64,000 nucleotides of DNA from Anisodus tanguticus (lineage: Eukaryota; Streptophyta; Magnoliopsida; Solanales; Solanaceae), in the NCBI GenBank assembly GCA_034509755.1, contig CM067548.1, positions 12,972,018 through 13,036,017 of the forward strand. The letters are read 5' to 3'. Every line of letters starts with the position of its first letter. Position 1 is the stretch's first letter. The position numbers were made by a program, and so were the translations under genes. Shown one piece after another: positions 1 to 8,920 of this stretch. The notes under the pieces were generated by a model. The model made no database searches and was not told the DNA's origin. It was given only the letters and a program-made list of their open reading frames with translations.

Positions 1-340
1 TGAATAATTAATATCCGACAAAAGTGATTTATCACCAAAAATATGATCAGAAGCGCCAGAGTCTACAACCCACAATCCAACTGTATTAGATTGTGCGACT
101 GAGGCTACTTGTGGAGATGTATGTTTACTTGCTCGATACCGAAAGTACTCATTATATTCTTTTTCGGATAAATAAACTTAATGGTTACCTGTAGTGGCAG
201 TCTGAGCAATATGAGTATTCTTGGGTGATCGACCATGCCGAGAATAGCATACTTCACAAGCATGTCCAAGCCTTTTACAATAACTACACTTAGGTCTAGA
301 TCTTCCAAAACGATCTCTTTTTCGTCGAATATTAGATTGT
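1..340 (-). pseudogene. Copia gag zinc knuckle and protease start (decayed)
   Basis: The minus-strand frame from about 340 leftwards reads a basic stretch, then a CCHC zinc knuckle (CSYCKRLGHACEVC, spacing C-x2-C-x4-H-x4-C), a spacer, and the Copia aspartic protease motif WVVDSGASDHIFG with the catalytic D in DSGAS. In Copia polyproteins the zinc knuckle packages RNA and the protease matures the polyprotein. A TAA stop at about 179-181 breaks the frame between the two motifs. The reading frame continues off the left edge. The assignment to Copia rather than Gypsy rests on the SDHIF context after DSGA. Confidence 0.8.
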
Positions 341-880
341 GATATTTCTTTTCTGATCTCCTTATTAAGGGTTGTGAATTAATCATAGGACTTGAATTTC
401 CAATTCCCGTGTTTTTGGAATTAAAAACATCAAATCCGAGACATGATTCAAAACTTTAAGAAATCTAACGAGGCTGATAATGCTCAGAAACTGTGATCCA
501 GAAGCTGCAGAAAACAGTAAACGGAAAAATTGTCGGAAAACCTAAAATGATCGAAATTTGGAATAAATTATACGATATGGCTCGGAAAGAAGAGCCGAGC
601 CGACTGGTAAAAATATTCTATTCAAAAAGTGGCCAGAAAACACCGCACGCACCGGCGCGTGGAGCGCGTGACAGCGTAGATCTAGCTGCACGTGTAGGCG
701 CGTGTTGAGTCAGTTGCCGGAGCAGCTAACTTGGCTTTGATCAGCGGACCTTTCCGAGTGTGGTGGCAGTGTTTGTTTTTGCAAACACTGAAGGAAAAAA
801 TAGGACACGACGGAAACAGTATTGTACAGTCGCTGAAATTTATGCACAAGACTGTCTGACTGTATTTTCGGGATGTTTCT

Positions 881-899
881 CACCGATGTTCTAATACCA
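881..899 (-). other. Primer-binding site (initiator Met tRNA type)
   Basis: The minus strand reads TGGTATTAGAACATCGGTG immediately after the LTR end. It resembles the plant PBS TGGTATCAGAGC, which pairs with the 3' end of initiator-Met tRNA and primes minus-strand cDNA synthesis. It carries two differences from that consensus. Confidence 0.7.
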
Positions 900-1037
900 T
901 GTGAGAAATTATGGGAGAAAATATTATTATTAAATTGTTGTATCTACATGATTACATTGACCCCTATTTATAGGCCCTACATTACAATTCTTTTCCTAGT
1001 AGGATACTATATATGAAATCCTATTCCTATTCTAACA
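900..1037 (-). repeat. 5' LTR of the Copia element
   Basis: This is a 138-bp segment with TG..CA ends on the minus strand. It contains a TATA-like box (CCTATAAATAGG at about 963-974) and ends in TTTCTCACA directly before the primer-binding site. Such a short LTR is usual for Retrofit/SIRE-unrelated small Copia families. The matching 3' LTR is outside the window. Confidence 0.7.
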
Positions 1038-1293
1038 GGGGGCAAGTCCAATTCCCAAAAATCAACATAAGCAGTTCAGTGTTATTAAAAGTTTCAAGAA
1101 TCATACTTTTTAGAAAGAAATGGCATTTTTGGAAAAGCAGTTAGGAAGTTGCTCAGGAGCTTCTGATCAACTATTCAATTTATGGGTGTAAAACCACCAC
1201 ATGTAATGTGCACTCAGTTAAAATAATAAAGTAAAAGCTTTAGAAACTAATCTTTTGAATCCTGAACTCAGGAAAAAGAAGGCACAAAATGAC

Positions 1294-4200
1294 CTCAGCA
1301 CAGATAAACCCTCTCTCAAAATCCGTATGAATTGTTCCAGCAGCTTGAGGAGCCTTCATCAGCCTGCGGATTTGCCAGCATTTAACCTGTATTAAAAGAG
1401 AAAAAAGAGTTATGAGGCCTTATAAACCATCAATAATGGTGACTTCAATTGTTTTTTCAGGGGGTGGGCTGATTTTTAAGGGGGTTTGGGTGAACACCAA
1501 GTTATAACAAGCAGAAGGGCATTTCCCCTGTTCCTTCCGTTTTTCTTTAAGAAATTCCCATATAAAATGATAAAGGCGTAGGATTGAATCCCTAAATCAG
1601 AACAAAGTATAATATAATTCTAAGGACGCAAGTCAGTGCATTAAACTAGCATAAACATGAAAAGCATGGGCAGAAAGGATTACTCCCTCCAGCCAATTTA
1701 TATGACCCTTACCAATTGGAACATCTCAAATGTTCGGTGTCATGCCATTTCTATACAATTTGCACAACATTCCAGAATTCAAATCATTAGAAAATTCAAC
1801 TTTTAAACTTTCATGTGATGTTTTACCTCAATCAAACAAAAATTTCAGCCATTACTTCAATATTTGCTCCATTATCGCTAATATAATATATAAGTCAAAT
1901 TAACATCATAAATTTTACGTCAAGTCACATGACATCATATAAACTAGGATGGGGGAATAAATAAACTACATAGCATCAAACTCAACACCAAATAAAAAAG
2001 AAATGGGACAGAATGAAAGAGGAATAATTTGAAATACCTCATCTGGCCCTGCTGTGAAGAAATAAATAAGATTAATGGCAGCAAATCCAGTCTTAATGAT
2101 TTTTGGGAGGCAACTGCAGCATGATAAATCAAGATCAGCTGGATGAAAGTGACGAAAATGATGCTTTCCATATTTAAAATAGGCCTAAATTTCACAGCAA
2201 AGTATAATGTAAATGTTCAAAGATCAATGATGCTTAACAAATGAAATGGTATGAATTGCCCTAATCTATAAAAACAGTTACCAAATTGACCCAGAAAGAA
2301 TGCCACTGTAAAAGTAGCTTAAATTGTAGAACCAAGTATCCTCTTCCCTATCAAGAAAGTAGATATTTTGAGGCTTTAACCCATCAATGTAATCCAATGC
2401 GGTCTCCTTGAAAACTACAAGGAGCCTAGACCCACCCAGGAGAGGTTGGTGAGCTCATCATGCCCACCACCGAGGCCTCAAGTCATGTCAGGAGCACTCA
2501 AGAGGGACAGAGTGTAGTGAGTCTTGGGTTATACTAAACACTAGTATACCAATACATATTTGTTTTCCACACTCCAGATTCTACTACTTTCTGCTACCTT
2601 CTTCATGTAGCCATAGCATGCTAGTTTGACTATTGGCACTAGTGAGAATCAAGCGAACAGCCACACTCTCAAGTAAAGCTCAGAGAAATCTCGGTGTTGT
2701 ATCTGGTGCTAGAACGAGTCTAGGCTTGTGATAATGACAACAAAAGTTCGGGATGATACCAAAGGTGGTTTTAAAAAATGGTTACAAGGAGGAATTACGT
2801 GCAAAGCCAAGGCTACGAGGAGCTTATATTGACATCGTGGTGTGAAGCGTGCACAACCAATAAGGAGAGTATAGAGAATTTGTGGCGAGATGTCATGGCA
2901 AACCAGGAGGAACTTGTTTCAGTGACACGGGAGCGTAAAGAGAGAAACGATCCAAGTGCAAGAAGCACAAGGAAACATCACCATCCGAGAGTAGTCTGCC
3001 ATAAATTGATGATAGACGTAAACCAAGGTGACAAACAAAGTGCCATTAACATCAACTTGCTTGGCAGAAGAGTCGGCTTGTTGGCGCTATAAAATGTTAG
3101 GACTCCAAATAGCTCAAAAAGTTTTATGTGCAAATCTTGGGGATACCTCTTCGTGCATGTAAAACGCAATTTTTGAATGGTAGTAGACTATAAAAGAAAA
3201 AGACGAAACCCAAAAGGCACCGGCTTCAGCCTTGAGGCATGCATCTTATTCTGACGTGTGTCCTCAAAAGACAGGTCAAGTGAAAGATTGACATCTCAGA
3301 CCTATGCCCTCAAAAAGACATTATGTAAAAGATTAACATCTCATGTAATGAGGAAGGAGAAAGTGCAAATGAGTCAGATATAAACATCAAGGAAAAGCCT
3401 CTACTCTTATAGATGTCCCGCTCTCTCGTGGGAGTGGGACGGGAACTGCCATTGCTAAATTAGCATAAGTTGTGAAATCTTACAAAACTCCAAAATTTCT
3501 TTAGATCAATGCATAGAATAAAAGTATCTAATTATTTGAGACCTTATCACTTCAAACTAACCTTTGTAACTTGTTCTCTTCACAGTATTTTGCTGCTTCA
3601 TCTGGGGGCATATCAGAAAGGTTTCTCTCCACAGCAGCACTGAAAGGAATAATTATTCCACCACCATGCTCCTGCACCCTGGAAATTTGTGAAAGCATAA
3701 TTTTTTGTTCAAACAAAGATCTTACAATATTTTGGATAATTAATGAGGCTATAATCTAAGTGAAAGATAAAAGAGTTCATAACATAGCACCAACAAAACA
3801 CCAGGAAAAACATTTAAGTGATGGCATGAAGTTCATCTTCAGGACAATAACTCATTGAACAGCAGTGACGTTCTGACTTTTTTTTTTAATCAAGTAAAGA
3901 TATTTTCATTCATAAACATGGCCAATTGGCCGTATACAAGGAGTACACCAAAAGGTGAAGACTCTACAAAAGGATATGATTCTCTACAAACTCCATCCAA
4001 TCATCTATACAACAAGGAACATTTTGTTCGCACCAAAAGAAAATAAGGGAATAGAGACTACCCCTTAATTGAGAGAAACTCGACTCTACACCTTCAAAAG
4101 CTCGCTTGTTTCTCTCTTTCCAAACTACCACACTAAAGCAAGTGGAACCACTGAAATATGTTCATAATCACAATATTCCATAAACAGTAAATGTAAACTA

Positions 4201-7200
4201 GATGACTGAATCTAGTCCAATAAGAGAAGAATAGAAAATTATAGGGTAATCATATAACCCTAGTAATATAATACACCAGGACCTCATCAAGATTGTGAAT
4301 TACAATGGATGCTTGTGGACCACAATGCAGGTTATAACATCTAGTTTACTCTATTTAGTTTCAAAACAAGTGATTTCTGAACTGAAAGGCAAAGCAATTT
4401 AATCTTTAACACTGAGGAGTGACAAAATAAGAGACCAAAACAAGAAACTCCACAGGCGCTTAAAAATTCATGATGGGTAAAGCCATGATTGAGAAGAGGG
4501 ATTTCTCCAATATCTTGCAACCTCAAAGTAACGATTCAAGATTAGTAGAATTTTTCTTCATGAGTGAGCACATTTTTTCATGCATCTGATCCATTTCATT
4601 GCCCCACCGTGGCATTGCTTTGTAGACGACAATGTGGAGAACAAGAGCACAGAAAGAACAATATGATGTAAACCCAAGTTCTTTTTATGATAAATGTTGT
4701 AACCAACTTTATATGAGCACGGGAGTTATATAAACGCAGTATACTGATTTTTTTGTTAGAATTCAAAACAATTTCATTATCATAAACTAATAACGGTTTC
4801 TCTTCTGATCAAAAACAAATGACACGGATCCCTCCCTCCAAATTTTGATTTTCTTCTTAACTGTAAGAAAAGTAATATAATCGTGATAACTGTTAAGTAA
4901 GATTGAACATACCATGCATGAATCTTCGGCAGAAACTTGTTCTTTTTCCTTTGATAGTCTTTCTCATTCATGTTAACCTGCCAATGATCCGTTACATAAT
5001 TAGTAGGCACAATGCATTCATGTTGCTGCCTTTCTGGCAATAGAAGAAACATCAAAGCATCACGAAAAACTACCCAACAATATGCGAGCAATGTGACAAG
5101 ATACAGTAAACAATCCTAGCACAGTATAATTGTGACAAAACAACAGATAATAAGGATATTTATAGATTGCATAGAGAGGTTCCCTTGATATCAATAATTT
5201 GCCTGATTTGTTCCACGAGTAATCTGTCAACTAGTGGTAGAGGGCTCCTGCTTCTATATGGCTTCTAATTTAGAAGGGCCTTCTATATTATCAAAGAAAA
5301 TTTTGACACGTCCCTCTCTCTCACACACACACACACATTCCAAAAGGAAATAGGAGACAACATTTCTTAGTCGTATTTTAATAACTATCTTTTGATTGGT
5401 TAAACGAAATTAGATCTTTTGGGATAGCAGTAACAACTTTGATTATTAACTATAACCTGAACTCAGAAAGGAAAAATTTGCCTTTTATAATACCAGTTTG
5501 TGCAGTGTAATAATTTTGGATATCCATTGAAAAAACAAATTGATGTTTCAAGAAAATAAATTCTGACAGATTTCGTACATAGCCAAGATGGAGAGGGGTT
5601 AGACATTAAACTCACCAAGTAAACAACCGGTTTTGCAGTAAGCAACTGGAAGGTATTCAAGAATTCAACATCTGCAGCTTTCCACTCCCCCAGACGAACA
5701 TCGTTGCCTTCCTCGAGTGATGCTTTGACCTGTGAAAACAGGCAGCATCATAGTTCTATATCTAGACCTTTTTAATCCTTCAATTATCTGTAAAATGAAC
5801 TAGAAGAAGTGCTCAAGTTTTTGCAGTCATTAACGGGAGAACTACGGAAAAGTATGACATGTGAAGATTTAACGGGGGGGACAAGAGAGACCACTTCTAC
5901 CTTTTCTTCCCAAATCAATGGAGACTCAACTACAAAGCAGCCGAAATGTAGTGGAAGACAAGTCTAACACCAACCATCTCTTTGAACAATTATGATTGTT
6001 GCAGACATTTCCACCAGAAATGAGCATACACGAGTCAAGAAAAGTCTTCCAATTAATTAATCCTATCTGAGATGGATAATCAATCATCTGTACCGATATC
6101 AGACTCCATTCTCATCTAAAAAAGATCTTACAAGGAGGGGACCACATTTTTAAGGACACAAATTTCCTAAGTTGCGCAGACTCTCCACTTTCAATGCTGC
6201 GCATTGGATTCTCCAAAAATACACTGCTTTTGGAGAATCTGACACGCACCCGTTGACATATTTGAAAAACCCGAGCAACATAGTAAATTTCTATTGTTCT
6301 CCCTGTCCCAAAATACTTGTCACATTACGCTTCTCAAGAGTCAAACTATATGAACTTTGACCAATATTTTGAGCTATATTTTTTTAACATATTAATACAA
6401 GAAGAATTGCAACTTATAGTACTTTTCGTATAGTTTTCGAATATCTAAATTTTAATTTTAAAATATTGAATTAATATAATCTAATTTAGCTTTGAAATTT
6501 AGTCAAATTGACTTTTAAAAAGAAAAACATGACAAGTATTTTGGGACGGAGGGAGTACATGACTGTACCAAAACATCTTTAGTTAGTTTATAAAGAGAGT
6601 GAATGACGATGAACTATTCAGAAACAGAAATATTTCATACTGCCACCTTTCAATGACTTGGCCACCCAGAGATCAAGAAAGTCTAAACAGACATAGAAAT
6701 AGGATAAAACATCTAGGCAATTAAGAAAGTCAAAGGAAGAAGAGCAACAGGCACAAACCCTTAGACACAATTCATGCTCTATTTTCAATTGTTTGTCATT
6801 GCTTCTCTTCATACTCTTTTCAAGATCTTCTATCCTCCTCTCCATGAACTCAATGTCCTGGATTACACAAAAAGGGACATATTTCATGAGATCATTCCAG
6901 TGAATAAGGCGCTTCTAGGCAACAAGGCACATTTGGTTGAAGATGCCAGCATTTACAAATTACCTAAGTTATAAATCCCTTCTAAAGAGTCAGGTTGAGA
7001 GAAAATCCAGTATATTAGTCCAAAAAGAACTTCCAGCAATATCTGATGCCTCAGTAATGGACAAAACGACATACTGATAACACAGCATCGCTCCATGCAG
7101 GACTCTCAATCATCTAAATTTATAGATGAATGCCCCTTGTACATTCATACATTAACAAAGTACCACTGTGTGCATTAAAAATGTTTTTTATCAATCATTT

Positions 7201-8565
7201 GCAAGTGTACAGTAGGAACCTATTTTTACCTGACAGAAGACTACTAACCATCTTCGCATGTCAAGAAATAACAGAGAATCTGTCCAAGTTCCTAACAACC
7301 TCTTTCATCAGAGTGCCCCCCCCCCCCCCTCTTTCTACTCACAGGTATACTTCCCTTTTCTTTTCTTCCTTTTTGTTTTTTGATAAAATGTAAGCTTACA
7401 GGTATTCACGATTGAGAACATTGTAGATTTTTTATTGATCCAAAGATATGATTAGAAAAAATCCGAACAGTAAGAGATACTCGCCAAAGCAGTAGTCAAG
7501 TGCAATCAACAAAATCCCCTTAACAAAATGCTATCATAGATTACATCCAATCATGGTATTACAAAAATATTAACTTACTGCCTTTGAGGAAGTGAATACA
7601 TGCCACAACAAATTCTAAAAACTCAAGGTGCATGATCCAACTTACCTTAAGCCTTAGTTCCTCACTTATAACCTCTAAATCTCTCACAGGATCAACAGTG
7701 TCATCGACATGGATAATATCTGGATCTTCAAATGCGCCTGACAAACAGCATAAATGTGTACAATGATATTCAATAGTAAGAGTATATAAGATACAACTAG
7801 ACACGATAACTCACATAATACGCACCACATTTGTAAAAGTATAATAAAGAACCAGAAAAGAAAAGCTCAATAGATGGAAAGACAAAATGGAGAGTGATTA
7901 TATTACGTAGAACATGGAAAATGCCATCAACTGCACGGATGTGGGATAAGAAACTGTTCCCCAATCCTTGTCCAGCATGAGCACCTCTAACCAGTCCAGC
8001 TATGTCATGAATTTCCAAAAAGGCAGCCACCTAGATATCGTCAAACATTCATTAAAAACTATAAGAAATATTGTCTTACAGACAAGTTACGAATCAAAAA
8101 AAAGAAGTCAAATCATTAATATGGAATAATTTAATAAACAACTGAGTCACAAATGACCGGGGGAAAAAGAGGCACATGGCATTAGTTATTGATTTTGGAT
8201 GACAAACCTCGCTCTTGGGCTTGTAGAGTTGGCAGAGCCATTCAAAACGCTCATCAGGAACGTGCACTCGAGCTTCATTAGGCTCGATAGTACAAAAAGG
8301 AAAGTTTTCTGCTGGAATGGACAAATTGGTCAGTGTATTGAAGAGAGTAGACTTCCCCACATTTGGTAATCCTACCTGAAATTCCAAAGACAAGCGCTTT
8401 ATTAGGTAAATGTAAAATAGCTGTCACATTTAAAGTAGCCACTGAAAATTCTAAACATCTCTATCTCAATCATATTACACAGAAGACAGTTGGTACAGAC
8501 TTAGTACAAACATAGTTGCTCAGTGGATCAAATTCACTAACTAATCGAATTGATAAATTCCATTC

Positions 8566-8606
<41 letters not shown>

Positions 8607-8784
8607 AGAAAATGGAATTTAAAAATTCCATTAGTTAGTGAATTTGATCCACTGAGCAACTATGTTTATGAAAATGAGGAAATGAAGAGAAGCTTACGAT
8701 TCCAATTTTCAAGTGAGAAGAGAAACGGCCGAGAATGGGCCTTTCGGTAGCAACTTCTTTACCTTTAGCTGCTTTAGGGGGCAT
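1294..8784 (-). CDS. OLA1: Obg-like ATPase 1 (YchF/OLA1 family), ten exons, C-terminus not in window
   Basis: Exons on the minus strand: 8784-8698, 8375-8208, 8030-7907, 7737-7646, 6857-6759, 5729-5616, 4977-4913, 3678-3562, 2113-2038, 1386-1294. All join in frame to about 345 residues, and every internal intron is GT..AG. The start MPPKAAKGKE matches the family N-terminus. Visible motifs: P-loop GLPNVGKST (residues 31-39), switch II DIAGLVRGAH, and NMNE where GTPases have NKxD; that change gives this family its ATP preference. Exon 5 is the helical/coiled insert (ERRIEDLEKSMK) and exons 9-10 begin the TGS domain (FFTAGPDE, HTDFERGFICAE). The family are cytosolic, ribosome-associated ATPases that affect translation and stress responses. 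About 49 C-terminal residues are missing; the donor after exon 10 (GTCATT) is weak, and reading through adds 17 codons to a TAA at 1242-1240. A Copia element lies just beyond. Confidence 0.93.
1683..1957. mobile_element. Stowaway-like MITE in OLA1 intron 9
   Basis: The left end reads CTCCCTCCAGCC and runs into ATTTATATGAC. The right end, reverse-complemented, reads TTCCCCCATCCTAGTTTATATGAT, so the ends are imperfect inverted repeats. TA dinucleotides flank both ends (1681-1682 and 1958-1959), as Tc1/mariner-type insertion requires. No coding capacity. Terminal decay suggests an old copy. Confidence 0.7.
2380..3460 (+). other. Intron 8 interior, possible retroelement remnant
   Basis: This part of the intron between exons 8 and 9 is richer in GC than its flanks. 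It holds a short open frame (2778-3092) with charged residues resembling degraded gag (e.g. VTRERKERNDPSAR), preceded at about 2706 by TGGTGCTAGAACGAG, which faintly resembles a primer-binding region. No LTR pair, zinc knuckle or polymerase motif was found. It may be an old gag-leader fragment, but it could equally be ordinary intron sequence. Confidence 0.25.
3878..4146 (-). mobile_element. 5'-truncated L1 LINE end in OLA1 intron 7
   Basis: On the minus strand one open frame reads VVWKERNKRAFEGVE, then a segment ending in IDDWMEFVEN and a stop. This is the usual C-terminal tail of plant L1 ORF2 after the zf-RVT region. A 3' UTR follows and ends in a ten-base A tract (T run at 3878-3887). The 5' truncation and poly(A) end are as expected of target-primed reverse transcription. 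No clear target duplication was identified. Confidence 0.75.
5310..5337. repeat. (TC)n(CA)n microsatellite
   Basis: A short compound dinucleotide tract in OLA1 intron 6: CTCTCTCTC followed by about ten CA units. Confidence 0.8.
6299..6555. mobile_element. Stowaway MITE in OLA1 intron 5
   Basis: The left end CTCCCTGTCCCAAAATACTTGTCAC is matched in reverse complement by the right end (GACAAGTATTTTGGGACGGAGGGAG), an almost perfect inverted repeat of about 25 bp. TA follows the right end. The interior is AT-rich and non-coding. It is clearly better preserved than the copy in intron 9. Confidence 0.85.
7316..7329. repeat. C14 homopolymer in OLA1 intron 4
   Basis: Fourteen consecutive C bases followed by T-rich sequence. 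It is a plain mononucleotide run between exons 4 and 5. Confidence 0.85.
8508..8667. repeat. Foldback hairpin with (AT)n core in OLA1 intron 1
   Basis: The left arm (about 8508-8545, containing GTTGCTCAGTGGATCAAATT) is repeated exactly in reverse complement at about 8627-8667. The two arms are separated by ATTCCATT-like spacer sequence and a pure (TA) run at about 8570-8602. The arms match over at least 35 bp without a mismatch. It could be a MITE or a stem-loop that grew around a microsatellite. It occupies half of the 322-bp intron. Confidence 0.85.
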
Positions 8785-8819
8785 ACTGACAAATGGGAAA
8801 TGGATACCAAAATTAACAC

Positions 8820-8827
8820 TAGGGTTT
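8820..8827 (-). promoter_or_regulatory. Telo-box in OLA1 leader
   Basis: The minus strand reads AAACCCTA 36 bp upstream of the OLA1 start codon. Telo-boxes of this sequence are frequent near transcription starts of plant translation-related genes, which fits the role of the gene. Function here is inferred from position only. Confidence 0.5.
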
Positions 8828-8875
8828 TGGATTTCGTGTTCACGTTACAGTATCAGCAGAGAAAAAAGAAAAAAG

Positions 8876-8882
8876 CTTTATA
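8876..8882 (-). promoter_or_regulatory. TATA box of OLA1
   Basis: The minus strand reads CCATATAAAGC, with TATAAAG about 92 bp upstream of the ATG. A start site ~30 bp downstream would give a leader of roughly 60 nt that includes a pyrimidine/purine-rich tract and the telo-box. The hAT terminus begins about 40 bp further upstream. Confidence 0.55.
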
Positions 8883-8920
8883 TGGTGCAGACCCGGAGAG
8901 AGTTGCTTCGTCCTCGCAGC

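Larger units (their letters stand above)
1..1037 (-). mobile_element. Copia-type LTR retrotransposon, 5' part, runs off the left edge
   Basis: Read on the minus strand, this is a short LTR (1037 to 900, TG..CA ends), then a primer-binding site, an untranslated or decayed gag stretch, and then the end of gag and start of protease. The element therefore points left and its remainder, including the 3' LTR, lies outside the window. It sits downstream of exon 10 of the OLA1-like gene and in the same orientation as that gene, so it is probably an intron insertion. One in-frame stop in the readable protein part marks it as non-functional. The far target-site duplication cannot be seen. Confidence 0.8.

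Noticed and set aside
493..708. Open frame on the plus strand within the Copia leader
   Set aside because: It lies antisense to the element leader and has no recognisable domain; its GC-rich end (CACGCGCTCCACGCGCC) fits leader sequence.
5463..5660. Open frames extending OLA1 exons into introns
   Set aside because: They overlap true exons only partly; the exon limits were taken from GT..AG sites that keep the family sequence in frame.
7130..7393. Plus-strand open frame inside OLA1 intron 4
   Set aside because: It is antisense to the gene, contains the C14 tract as a proline run, and shows no domain.
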